Source: Corallochytrium limacisporum
Lineage: Eukaryota > Opisthokonta
Direction: 5' to 3'
DNA: 37,990 nucleotides
NCBI GenBank assembly: GCA_002811645.1
Contig: PDIP01000032.1
Location: 1 to 37,990, forward strand
Position numbers and translations under genes: made by a program. Below the pieces are notes generated by a model that was given only the letters and a program-made list of their open reading frames with translations, was not told the origin of the DNA and searched no databases. Positions 19,523 to 28,832 of the stretch are shown one piece after another (positions within the stretch are counted from its first letter, which is position 1; every line of letters starts with the position of its first letter).

Positions 19523-19553
19523 CCCCCTCCGTCCCGGTGGGGAGGGGGGGGCG
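19523..19553. repeat. CCGGTGGGG-type C/G dyad, copy 5
   Basis: CCCCCTCCGTCCCGGTGGGG continues into a G run and GCGG. It is preceded by GAGAG, as in copies 1 and 2. It is the longest copy of this family. Confidence 0.5.
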
Positions 19554-19769
19554 GCGGTTTGTTCACGGATGGGAGTCTATTTTCACCGGGGAAAAATAGA
19601 TCCGAGTACTATCTCTTCTGACCGGTGAGGTGAGAACCCGCTACACCTCCTCGCTCCCCTTCTTCCGGCGACAACCCCCCGCCCCAGGCCCTGGGGCTCT
19701 TGTTCTCCGAGGAAACTCCTCTCCTCGCGATCAAAAACGTTCTCCTGGGCTTCACTACACAACAACAAC

Positions 19770-19802
19770 CCCCCAGGGCCCCCCCCGGGGGGGGGGGGGC
19801 GG
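19770..19802. repeat. C-tract/G-tract palindrome
   Basis: CCCCCAGGG is followed by eight C, about fourteen G, then CGGG. It is strongly self-complementary and similar to the tract at 4311-4332. Confidence 0.65.
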
Positions 19803-21713
19803 GCAAAGGCACATACTAGGACTCCTATCGCTCTGTATGAACGATAGACTGAACACCTAAAATGCTCATAAGAACTACTCGAGTCGTCTTATCCGGCCCA
19901 GTTGGGTACGCCCCCCCCCGGGCGGCCCTCCGCCTTCCTTCATTCCCATAGAGGGAACTGGTTTGGGGGGAGGGGGGGGGGGGATGAATGAGATCTGCTC
20001 ATTAATTCATATGGTCACAGACGTATGGGGTTGCTCGTCTTCTCCCTGCCACCGTTGGGCTACAGATATCTCCCCTCCCTCCGCCCTCCTCCCGATCCCG
20101 AGCGCTGGCCTTCCCGAAAAGCCCACCAACGAAAAGGCACAGAGAACTTCGGGCGGGTTCAGCGGACAGGGGGGAAAGAATTCTTGCGAGCCCAGGGAGA
20201 ACCTTGGCAGCGGTGCTGTACTGAAAGTACTTGTCGTGCGGATAGGAACTTATTTTGGCTAATCGATATGTCAGCCAGACCTATGATGCCAGACTGCCTG
20301 CCCGCGCGATCCCCGAAGATGTGGGTTTGATGCACCCCTGTTTTACAAAACACTAGACATTCACTATAGGAACCGTCCCCTGATGATGATGCTTCCCGTG
20401 ATTTTTCTTGTACCGTCCGCCGAGATCTCTTCGCACTTTGGCCCCGATTCCCAAGCCGGCACGGGTCCCCGTTTCTCCCCCGTTCGTCCCTTTCTACTAC
20501 CTGCAAACTGAAATTGCGTGGGTGGCCTGTGATAATGGATATGTACGCGTGACCGCACCATATACGTACACTAGAGTATTTACCCCTTGCCAGGGGCAAG
20601 TATTCTTTTTCATCTGGGGACGGGGGGAGTGTCCCCGCGTGTGTTGTGTGAGTGTGTGTGATATGTACCAACGTTTCCCAGACCTGAGTGTGATATATCC
20701 ACGTTCCTAGCCAAGAGCCACGCAAAAATTTGCACACAGCCGTTCGATAAGCAGCAGCAAGAGCGACAGACCCCCGGCGAGGGCCAAAAATGAAAGCCAC
20801 GGCTAACCCCCGGGGGGGGGGCCGGGTCGCTGCGCTATTGGGAGAAGTGAAAAGAAAAAAAAGGAAGTGAGGTTCTACCCGCCTTTTAATTTTTGGACGA
20901 GGCCTTTATTTTTTTGATGGTGGCGCTGGGGGGGGGGGAGAATTTAAAATTTTGGGTCCGAGAGATTAGGGGGGGGGAGAGAACGTTGATCGAAGGAATG
21001 GCCAAAGACTCCCCTCCGCAGAACTGGTGAGAAAGGCGAGAAAAGAAAAAGGGGGAGGAGGGGTGCGGATAAGAAATGAATATATAGAAGAAGAACTAGC
21101 CGGGAGAATTAAGGTGGGGGAAATACGGAGTCTGCGGAGTGTTCACGGTAGAAAATCAATGGTGGCGGCAAAAACATTGTGAGAGATGGGGGGAGCAAGG
21201 GCATGGGGAGAGGGTGGGCCCTCCCCAAATGAAGAATGGGCGAGTTTTGGGTTCGTCAGCGAATTAAACCGTTGCAGGCACGCAGAATTTGCCGCACTGT
21301 GTAGTCCGATTGTGAGTTGGAAAGATTGTGTGAGATAAGTTCATTAAACATGAACAATGTTCGTTTGCTTAGTTTGGAAGACAGGAGCTGTTTTCGTTCA
21401 AGGCTTTGCGATAAAATGTTGGAGGATGGCAAGCTATCTATTTAAGGTAAACGAGGTGAATGCCCCACAGGTTTGACATGATCAACCGTACGTGGAGAGC
21501 AAGAGTGAGCCAACCTACACAGAATCTCTCGGGGTAGAACGAGACAGATCTAAGTCTTAACAGATCAAGACCAACAACGAGACGGAGGGCAGCTATCCTG
21601 GCAAATCATCAGAAAATTAAACTCGCAGGGTAGAAATTCAATTCACCGTTATGTGAAGTTTCCGACGCCCCCCAGTTTATACTCATCGATTACTGTTGTT
21701 CACAGCACTCAGG

Positions 21714-22685
21714 ATGGGACTCATAGACTTTGTACGAAAGCATGTCTCGGGGTGCCAAGCGGAACCAGAGTTTCAGTACGCCAGACCGCTTCAGAATAGA
21801 CCGAAGGAAGTACAGCTCAACGGGCTTATTGACGGTGAGACATGGCATCCCAGTCGGAGGGCCGTCTATTTCGAAAAACAACGGAAACATTTATGCGGGG
21901 TTCATGCACTCAACAATTTGTTACAGCACGAAGCAGTCACCCAGCGGGATCTGGACCATGCTGCTGACGAACTGATCAGAGTGAGCCAAGGAGTGGAGCC
22001 CCGCGTGACCTGTTTCGGACTATCAAATCCTCACCGATCTCGTTTTGGAAGGGGAAACTACGACGTCAATGTCATCCTTTACACTCTAGACAAGTTTGGG
22101 TACGTTGTCCAATGGCATGATGCACGGAAAGAATTTCATCCGAGCATTGATCTTGAGAACCCTCGGATCATTGGCTTCATTGTAAACATCATGGCGACAT
22201 CCGTGAAATGGGGTTTTCCGAGCAACCGGCATTGGATGGCTATCAGAAAGCTTGCAGACGGTTCGTACGTAAATCTAGACAGCTTCCTGCTGCGTCCATA
22301 TATATATGAGACCGGTGATGCCGTGTGTCGGCGTCTGAATGAATTCGGACGTGACCATTCTGGACAGGTGCTCATCGTCTACGCCGGTGGGAATGAGAAA
22401 GAAAAGAATGGACTGTGCGGTACCACTGTCGTAAGTGCAGCAGAAGAGAAGCGCTTGGAGGCGGAGGGGCCGATTGTGGAGTCCGTGAAGGCAGTGGAAG
22501 GCGAGTACGACGGCGTCAGTCCGAGGAACACGAACAGCAGCGTTTTGGGTGTCACTGCCACTGGTGCAGAGACCTTGGTAACCCATAGCAGTATGACAAC
22601 TACTGAAGACCTCGACGCGTCGTCCGGAGTCGCCAGTCTCGACGAGAAGTGCTTGGAAAGGGCTCATGTAGCACCCATAGCTTAA
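21714..22685 (+). CDS. Josephin-domain deubiquitinase
   Basis: This 323-residue cysteine protease belongs to the Josephin family (ataxin-3, JOSD1/2), which hydrolyses ubiquitin conjugates. The catalytic cysteine is C61 in RKHLCGVHALNN, the histidine H173 in NRHWMAI, and the third residue N187 in YVNLDS. GRGNYDVNVI (about 112-121) is a strong Josephin signature. The lack of ubiquitin-interacting motifs after the domain makes it closer to JOSD1/2 than to ataxin-3. It has a 50-residue N-terminal extension and an 85-residue Glu/Ser/Thr-rich tail, whereas JOSD proteins are about 190-200 residues. The first in-frame ATG is 21714; six earlier codons start only at TTG. It converges with RPA2, 176 bp away. 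The activity is predicted intact. Confidence 0.88.
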   Translation: MGLIDFVRKHVSGCQAEPEFQYARPLQNRPKEVQLNGLIDGETWHPSRRAVYFEKQRKHLCGVHALNNLLQHEAVTQRDLDHAADELIRVSQGVEPRVTCFGLSNPHRSRFGRGNYDVNVILYTLDKFGYVVQWHDARKEFHPSIDLENPRIIGFIVNIMATSVKWGFPSNRHWMAIRKLADGSYVNLDSFLLRPYIYETGDAVCRRLNEFGRDHSGQVLIVYAGGNEKEKNGLCGTTVVSAAEEKRLEAEGPIVESVKAVEGEYDGVSPRNTNSSVLGVTATGAETLVTHSSMTTTEDLDASSGVASLDEKCLERAHVAPIA

Positions 22686-22861
22686 CCAATACTTGATCAC
22701 TGCCACATCATCAGCACCATCGAAGCCACACCACAAGGTCATCATCACATGTAAAGCATACGACTTCATTAACATATCATCAATACACAAACAAAGTAGG
22801 CATACTTATACTACAATGAAAACTAGAGTTGCTTCGTTTATTTCTACTATATCGCAATGCA
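22686..22861. other. Short convergent spacer, Josephin/RPA2
   Basis: These 176 bp lie between two stop codons and hold both 3' ends. They are AT-rich, with no clear AATAAA. Confidence 0.5.
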
Positions 22862-25800
22862 TCACTTGAGGTCAATCTGCAGCTTAATGTTGCAGGCCAA
22901 CAGTTCCGCTGCCAGGTACCTAAAGACGTACGGCATGTTGATGGTGACCATATTCTTCGACGAATTGCAGTTGCTGCACTTGACGAACCGTGTGCGCGCG
23001 ACCAAACTAGCACTCTGAATTGTTGGACTGACTATGGAGCCACAACCACGGCACAGGAACACTTCGCAAAGATCAGAGCAGTTCAGCAGACGGTCCTGAA
23101 GCAGGAATGCAGTGCCGTGGCTCAGCAGAGAATCACGCTCCATCTCACCGAAACGAATACCACCAGCGCGCTTACGACCCTTGATTGGTTGGTGCGTAAG
23201 GTTGTGCACGGGGCCAGTAGATCGCACCTGGTACTTATCTGCGACCATGTGACGCAGACGTTGGTAATAGACAAGCCCCATGAAGATGTCTGCCTCAAAC
23301 TCCGTGCCCGTGATGCCAGAGTACAACCGCTCCGTGCCGCAGTAGGCATAGCCCGACTTGCGTAAGAGATCACCGTAATGCTGGACCACGTCAAAAGGAT
23401 TACCTTCCTCGTCCACGGCAACCTCTTCACCATAGGTAAATGGCGTGGCATCGTAGAATTGGCCTTGTTGAGCTCCGGCCTTGCTGGCCAGGAATTCGAC
23501 TAACATACCCATGGTCATACGCGATGGGAAACCGTGGGGATTAAAGATAATGTCAGGTGACATGCCAGACTCGCTGAACGGCATGTTCTCTTGCGGCCAG
23601 AGCGTGGAACAGATACCTTTCTGTCCGTGACGACTGGAAAATTTGTCACCAATGGAGGGATTACGCGTCACTCGCAGCTTGATTGCTGCCCGCTGGGCCC
23701 GGCCATCTCCAGTCTCGTTACCTAGAAGACGCACCTGATCAACATGGGCATCCTCCATCCCCTTGTAGATCTCGACCTTGCACTCCTCGGTCTCCTCATT
23801 GATGTAGGAATAATATGCACTACCATAGGTCAGCTTCGTGCCCACTGCCGGTAGGCCATCCGCCTGAAGCTTCTTTGCACGGTTGTCGTCAGGGAACTTG
23901 CCGAAACGAACGTGGCGCCTGTGGGTGCCGCCGCTGACTTTCTCAGTGAGGTCGATGAATTCAGTCTTGTAAACAATGCCATGGGCAAAACCGCGGTCAT
24001 AAGACGCCTTATTGATAATCATCGCGTCTTCCATATCGTAGCCGGTATAGGAAATAACGGCCACGACTGCGTTGGTGCCAGATGGGTACGTGTCCATGGC
24101 ATATTCCTCGTAGCGCTTGTTGCGCAGAATAGGTGCTTGTCCAGTGACTAAACGATACATCTTGTTATCCGTTCGGCGATTGAAAGCATGGCACGGCACA
24201 CCCATGGTCTGCTTTGCCATCTGACACTGGTACATGTTACGCGGCGACTGGTTGAAATCACTGAATGGCGTGAAATTGGCCAGAACACTGAGCATGTTGG
24301 TGGGATGGATCTCAATGTGCGTTGTGATGTCTTGCACGACATCCTGCTGCGTGCAGGCAATGTCCATGTAAACCTGCTCAAAAGTGCCCACACTCTCCTT
24401 TGTGAAACTTTTCTCACCGGATTCCATCAACTGGTACACTGGACGCATCATGCGGGCAGGGCTGGAGAAGAGAAAGAGGCCCGGGTACTGACCTTTCGTT
24501 GTCGGTAGAATCAGACCAACCTCGAGATGCTCTGGGACCTCGGGATAGGCGTGGTCAGCCTTAAGCACACGCAGAGAGCGTTCAAGAGCCTTGCCTTGAT
24601 TCAGTGGTACACGACCGATGGGCACCCCATCGGCAATCACCTCCAGTGCAGTGCTGGTTGGCACGTTGTCAACCACATCGGGCTGCATACCCATCTCCAC
24701 AAGAATGCTCTTGAGCGTCTTCGGATCCGCATGGCTGTCAATGACAGCCTCACACTCTGATGACAAATGGTTCAGAAGACCACAAGGGGCACCATCCGGC
24801 GTGTGTACGGGACACAAGAAGCCCCACGACTCGCCTAGTAATCGCCGAACGGTGGTGGTACGCAGTTCCGAGAAGAAGGCACCACGATGCACACTGCGGA
24901 AATGGGACAGGAAGCGGAACATGTTGAGTTTGTCCGCCACAATTGTAAATCCTGACACTTGCTGCAAGTCCAAACCAGAAGGACTAACCAAGTTACCGGT
25001 AGCCATAAAGTAATTCAGCTTCTCGCCAATGTCGTAAGTGATGCGCCTAGAAAATTTCAGAAGAGACGGGCCGTCAGTCAAAGCGGATTCGGGTCTCCGT
25101 CGCAATTCTGTTACCATTGCATTCCTGTGTGCATTCACCAGCTCCTGGATCTTCTCCTTAATGATCATATTATACAGGTGCCCCGGAAGTAAGAGTTCTT
25201 GTAGCTGAGGACTGTCGGGGTTGTCAGCTTCAATCTCGCCGCTGACAAGTGCAAATAGCTTGCGAATCATCATCAAACAGCTTTGCAGCTTGTCATCAAA
25301 GTCCTCGGTGTGAATAAAGATTACCTTTTGTAGGATATACTCTCCAATCTCCTGATCAGTCATGCTATCTGGCAGGTGACCAAAAGCAACACGGAATCTC
25401 TTTCCCAGGTAGGCCCTTGCAGCATCGCAATCCTTGAGCTTCAGCTTCAGAGCCTCCCGCAGCATAATCTCAGCACGGTCTTTTGAGAAACTAGAGCTCT
25501 TCGCATTCACCAGATTTCTATAAATTTCCACATCCTTCACGGTCTTAAGAGCCTTGATGATCAAGACCACCGGTATCAAATACTCCTGCTTCATGTGCAT
25601 GAACTTTAGGGTGACGCTACCGTTGCTCAGATAATGCAACGTAATTGTTCTTCCTGTCTGATCCTCCCGCACGCAACGCATGATGACACCGAATTCTGTG
25701 TAGCCCGGTCCCCTGTTCTTGAAACTGGGACGTTGAATTGCCGTGGGGTAGTTGCGCCGCGGCAGAATCAACAAACGAACAATCTTTTCATTACCGTTAA

Positions 25801-26404
25801 TTATGAAGTAGCCACCAGGATCCGCCGCGTCCTCACCATGTCTAATCACATCGTTCTCTTCCAGACCCTGCAAATTGCACCGACTAGATTGGAGCATAAT
25901 GGGGATCTGGCCAGCACTTCGAGTCATGTCAATGTCCTCGCCGTCGTTAATGTTGCCTATAATCTTCACCTGCAGACGAGCTCGGTATGTAGCAGCCCGT
26001 TCACGACATTCAGCTGGGAAGATCCTTCGATTGATGCTGTAGCGTTCCCTTTCAGGAAGGACAGGCATGCCAACGCTCGCCGCCACAGCCTGAATCTTGA
26101 TCTCATTGCCTCTACCATCTTTGAAGTAGCACGGGTCTGTGTCCTTTACGGCCATTGCCAAACCCTCGTCCAACATCCATGAGAAACCTGCAACATGGTT
26201 CTGTGCGATCTTAGCCACTCGCTGACGAGGGGTGAGTCCATCCTCGACTACCGGGGGCTTGCCTTGTTGCTCGTAGTTCCAAATCTTACGAGGTTCATAG
26301 CCCATCACAGCGTGACAGGACGGGCATTCCTTAGAGTCTCCAAAGACACCCGCCCTACGAGGGACGGGGTCATTTGAGATCCCAGACTCTGTATTAGGTG
26401 CCAT
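22862..26404 (-). CDS. RPA2: RPA2/RPA135, second-largest subunit of RNA polymerase I
   Basis: This 1180-residue protein is the beta-like subunit of RNA polymerase I, which transcribes pre-rRNA in the nucleolus. All beta-subunit blocks are present: GGYFIINGNEKIVR, LSHFRSVHRGAFF, ESWGFLCPVHTPDGAPCGLL, AVISYTGYDMEDAMIINK, GDKFSSRHGQKG (about 917-928), and RKRAGGIRFGEMERDSLLSHG. The C-terminal zinc-binding site uses C1118, C1121, C1143 and C1146. Pol I rather than Pol II or III is indicated by RRNYPTAIQRPSFKNRGPGY, by NMYQCQMAKQTMG, and by overall agreement with RPA135 in length (yeast 1203). An unusual N-terminal extension carries a CPSC pair. The first in-frame ATG is at 26402-26404; four earlier codons open with GTG. 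It is read in the same direction as EI24. Confidence 0.95.
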   Translation of the reverse strand: MAPNTESGISNDPVPRRAGVFGDSKECPSCHAVMGYEPRKIWNYEQQGKPPVVEDGLTPRQRVAKIAQNHVAGFSWMLDEGLAMAVKDTDPCYFKDGRGNEIKIQAVAASVGMPVLPERERYSINRRIFPAECRERAATYRARLQVKIIGNINDGEDIDMTRSAGQIPIMLQSSRCNLQGLEENDVIRHGEDAADPGGYFIINGNEKIVRLLILPRRNYPTAIQRPSFKNRGPGYTEFGVIMRCVREDQTGRTITLHYLSNGSVTLKFMHMKQEYLIPVVLIIKALKTVKDVEIYRNLVNAKSSSFSKDRAEIMLREALKLKLKDCDAARAYLGKRFRVAFGHLPDSMTDQEIGEYILQKVIFIHTEDFDDKLQSCLMMIRKLFALVSGEIEADNPDSPQLQELLLPGHLYNMIIKEKIQELVNAHRNAMVTELRRRPESALTDGPSLLKFSRRITYDIGEKLNYFMATGNLVSPSGLDLQQVSGFTIVADKLNMFRFLSHFRSVHRGAFFSELRTTTVRRLLGESWGFLCPVHTPDGAPCGLLNHLSSECEAVIDSHADPKTLKSILVEMGMQPDVVDNVPTSTALEVIADGVPIGRVPLNQGKALERSLRVLKADHAYPEVPEHLEVGLILPTTKGQYPGLFLFSSPARMMRPVYQLMESGEKSFTKESVGTFEQVYMDIACTQQDVVQDITTHIEIHPTNMLSVLANFTPFSDFNQSPRNMYQCQMAKQTMGVPCHAFNRRTDNKMYRLVTGQAPILRNKRYEEYAMDTYPSGTNAVVAVISYTGYDMEDAMIINKASYDRGFAHGIVYKTEFIDLTEKVSGGTHRRHVRFGKFPDDNRAKKLQADGLPAVGTKLTYGSAYYSYINEETEECKVEIYKGMEDAHVDQVRLLGNETGDGRAQRAAIKLRVTRNPSIGDKFSSRHGQKGICSTLWPQENMPFSESGMSPDIIFNPHGFPSRMTMGMLVEFLASKAGAQQGQFYDATPFTYGEEVAVDEEGNPFDVVQHYGDLLRKSGYAYCGTERLYSGITGTEFEADIFMGLVYYQRLRHMVADKYQVRSTGPVHNLTHQPIKGRKRAGGIRFGEMERDSLLSHGTAFLLQDRLLNCSDLCEVFLCRGCGSIVSPTIQSASLVARTRFVKCSNCNSSKNMVTINMPYVFRYLAAELLACNIKLQIDLK

Positions 26405-27056
26405 CGTGTGAACCACAAAGTCTATGAATCCGATGAAGAATTCGTCTCCTCGATATACTCACATTGGTTCGGAACTTCTTTAATGTTCAAGGTCCGACTT
26501 CCCAGTCTTTTACCACTGTACTTATTCTCTCAAACGCACATTGGCATATCGTGATGCAATACAAACCATCAGAAGTAGCTCAAGGAGCTCCAAATGGTGC
26601 CATAGGGTGTGTTGCACGGTCTTTGTTGGCGATCACTGGTCTCGGACCATATAGCGCTCTACCCACACGAGAGGGACCGAGAAGCCCCGTTCGCGTGTGT
26701 GAGTGTGTGAGACCCACCCCACATTGGCCTGAAAGTCCACCCTACACTGGCAAGCCAACCCGTACTATGGGCCCCCTCGTGGCTAGGCCCAAGCCCCGAA
26801 GCGGGAATTAAAAATCATCCGTATATAATTATCGGGGATGCCCCAAGCTAACTTTAGTAGAGTATAAGCAGTGTTCTAAATTCAGGCCGAGTTAGACGAA
26901 GCTCACGAAATTCATAGTGAATGTATTCAGGTCTGCCACATCGGTTTCATTAATTTTGAAACAAATGGCGAGAGGGAGCCGCTTTTCCTGGGGGCCCCGC
27001 CGGCGGACGGGGTCATTTGACGTGACAGCGCTTGCTCGTCCTTAACTCGTCACTGG
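26405..27056. promoter_or_regulatory. RPA2 upstream / EI24 downstream spacer
   Basis: The 652 bp contain the RPA2 promoter, read leftward. A TATATACGGATGATTTTT element on the minus strand (26810-26827) is shared with the EI24 upstream region. A GGCTAGGCCC stretch and CCCCCTCGTGG lie at about 26772-26790, resembling the C/G elements elsewhere. No gene is visible. Confidence 0.55.
26810..26827 (-). promoter_or_regulatory. Shared TATA-containing upstream motif, RPA2 copy
   Basis: Read on the minus strand it is TATATACGGATGATTTTT, lying 418 bp before the RPA2 ATG and in the same orientation as the gene. The EI24 copy differs at a single base. It may be a TATA box with a lineage-specific downstream extension. 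Confidence 0.4.
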
Positions 27057-28094
27057 TCATGACAGTGCCTGTTCACGAGGACTGTTCTGTGTACTTGTGG
27101 AATCGTTGCTTGCACTTGTGCCCTTGCGTTGTTCCTGGGGCCTTATCTGCCACCGAAGAAGAGCACCGAGGACCGTACGAGCGACATAGAATATCGGTAT
27201 ATGCCGCGGAATCCACAAAATCTCTGATGGCGCTCCTTTGGCTTCTGGATGCCCTCGCAATGACCGTGGCTTTGAGTACGCCGCCGCGATGATACTAAGC
27301 GGAAAGACGATAGCAAAGACAGCAGAGCTTGTAACCAGGCTCATGACAAAGGTCAGAGCGGTGACTGGGGTGCCAAACCCGAGGAAGTAGACCCATCGTT
27401 TTTCCACTAGCGCGAGTCTGCGGTCTAGTCCAAGTCCGAGGTGCTGCCAGAGGTACTCAAAGGCCCACAAACTGTACAGCTCAGCAAACACAAAAAAGCT
27501 GAGGCATGGTCCAACATAAGGAATGTAGGAAATGAGCAGTCCTTCCAGCATAACTAGGTACTGCAGCACTGTCCGGAAGATTTCATCAGCCAAATGCTTG
27601 GAAATCCACGTCAGGATATTGCCAGCCTTGCTCCTGCGTTCATTCAGTGCGCGGTCCCGTTCTACCTCACGTTTGACTTGTTTTCCTGCCACAATTGATG
27701 CCAAATCGGCAACATCTTGATACCAGACACTATTGAATATGAAACTTAGGGCAAAGATGGGATAGATCCACAGCATATAGTACAGGGAACTCAAAATCGC
27801 ATTGATGACCGACGGCTCAATAGGGATCGAAATATTTTCCGCGATCGGTAGCTCTGGATACAGTGAACTGATTTGTACTATAGTTCCACTAATAAGAGGC
27901 CCTACCGCGTATTCATAGAAGTAAATCGAACCAATGAGCACCACCCCATTAAGAAGCGCTGTGTTCAGAACGACCTGCCGCAGCCGCGGGTACTTGGCTA
28001 TCGTCCCCACGACCTTAGGAAGTTGAATGCTGTCGATCACTCCGGCAGCAAAAGTTTCTGACAGGTCTTGAAGACCGTTTACAACAAACCTCAT
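27057..28094 (-). CDS. EI24: EI24 family ER membrane protein
   Basis: This 345-residue multi-pass membrane protein belongs to the EI24/CysZ-like family. Animal EI24 (PIG8) is an ER protein linked to autophagy and p53 response. Signature strings are YPIFALSFIFNSVWYQDVADLA in the central region (about residues 118-140) and FEYLWQHLG...RLALVEKRWVYFLGFGTP (about 220-250), which match the family closely. About five to six hydrophobic segments are visible. The C-terminal 45 residues are polar and Ser/Thr/Gln-rich. The start is the ATG at 28092-28094; the frame extends six codons further only to a TTG. The length is close to animal EI24 (about 340). The membrane family is sure; the cellular role in this organism is inferred. 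Confidence 0.88.
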   Translation of the reverse strand: MRFVVNGLQDLSETFAAGVIDSIQLPKVVGTIAKYPRLRQVVLNTALLNGVVLIGSIYFYEYAVGPLISGTIVQISSLYPELPIAENISIPIEPSVINAILSSLYYMLWIYPIFALSFIFNSVWYQDVADLASIVAGKQVKREVERDRALNERRSKAGNILTWISKHLADEIFRTVLQYLVMLEGLLISYIPYVGPCLSFFVFAELYSLWAFEYLWQHLGLGLDRRLALVEKRWVYFLGFGTPVTALTFVMSLVTSSAVFAIVFPLSIIAAAYSKPRSLRGHPEAKGAPSEILWIPRHIPIFYVARTVLGALLRWQIRPQEQRKGTSASNDSTSTQNSPREQALS

Positions 28095-28832
28095 GGTTGA
28101 CGGCTCGTACAATTATTTGAGGGTTCGTTGAAAACCCCTCTGCGTAGGGTCGAGTTTTTCAAGGCATGGTGACCGTTTGCTTGTCGTTTCGCCGTCAACA
28201 CCGCAACTGTGATCTCTCGAAGTAATATAGAGACTAATTTTGGCACGAATTGCTATCCATACCCAGCGAACACAGTGCCAGGATCGTTTGAAGTACCAAA
28301 ACACGCCCACAGTCCGTACGGCTCTCACACAACCAAGTCCCTGCAGGAACACACCCACAAAAAGGTGATAGCCCTGCTCATATACTCAGTAGCTTCGGCC
28401 GGGCGCGGGGACAAGGGGGGATCCGCCCAAAGACCCGCCTGCACCCCCTGAAATCATAAAAATCGTCCGTATATAGTAAACCCCTCCATCGGCTTGAATC
28501 CTTTGCATAGAGTGTCGTATTACTGGAGAATTGCGGGTCTCACATTTCTACCCTTTGACCGCCCCCCGCCGCGCGCGTGTGTCGATGGGCCGGCCAGAAG
28601 AAATTCTAGCACGCTGTGCAGATGGCGTCGTGGGTAAGCCAGGCCTACACGGTTCGCAGTGGCAGGGCCTTAAGATCGTGTATGGTAGATCAGAAGGAAT
28701 ACCATTCATAATAACTATGGTAGCGCCCGGTTATTGAACTGGTGTGACCACTTTTGTAGAGTCTGTAGAGCACGAGGATGACTGGCGAGGCGATCCAATT
28801 ATAGTTAGAGAAGGTGCCCAATTGCAGAGCCC
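28095..28832. promoter_or_regulatory. Divergent EI24/SPB4 promoter region
   Basis: The 738 bp hold the promoters of two outward-reading genes. The EI24-side motif at 28458-28475 (minus strand TATATACGGACGATTTTT) also offers a TATA-like string to the SPB4 side. A 50-codon ATG frame (28585-28737) and a 9-codon upstream ORF (28778-28804) precede the SPB4 ATG. Neither resembles a known protein. Confidence 0.5.
28458..28475 (-). promoter_or_regulatory. Shared TATA-containing upstream motif, EI24 copy
   Basis: The minus strand reads TATATACGGACGATTTTT, matching 17 of 18 bases of the motif before RPA2. It lies 376 bp before the EI24 ATG. Confidence 0.4.

Larger units (their letters stand above)
18824..21713. 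promoter_or_regulatory. 2.9 kb gene-free divergent spacer, RAPTOR/Josephin
   Basis: This is the largest gap in the window and lies between two outward-reading genes. Close to RAPTOR is AGGTTAT-TCATT-ATAACCT (18976-18994). The middle has many C/G tracts: a CCGGTGGGG copy (19523-19553), C8/G14 (about 19777-19799), C9 (about 19910) and G runs (19965-19981, 20928-20938). Around 20616-20636 GGGGAC and GTCCCC form a 6-bp hairpin. The right part (20840-21200) is purine-rich. The longest open frame, 213 codons on the minus strand (20159-20800), has no ATG at all and no family likeness. A non-coding RNA cannot be excluded, but I see no recognisable one. Confidence 0.55.

Noticed and set aside
4093-20369. 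Shared 13-mer ACATTCACTATAG at 4093-4105 and 20357-20369, with a near copy on the minus strand at about 26912-26924
   Set aside because: A 13-base match between spacers of this total length is expected about once by chance, and positions relative to genes differ.
20159-20800. 213-codon minus-strand frame in the RAPTOR/Josephin spacer
   Set aside because: It opens with GTG and contains no methionine codon at all, has no recognisable domain and includes His-Thr repeat translation. It is probably chance in GC-rich DNA.
18824-21713. tRNA or rRNA gene in the large spacer
   Set aside because: I found no GGTTCRANNCC-type B box with a matching acceptor stem and no rRNA-like core sequence.
22862-26404. 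RNA polymerase II (RPB2) identity for the beta-subunit gene
   Set aside because: The RRNYPTAIQRPSFKNRGPGY and NMYQCQMAKQTMG blocks and the zinc-site surroundings agree with Pol I RPA135 rather than RPB2.
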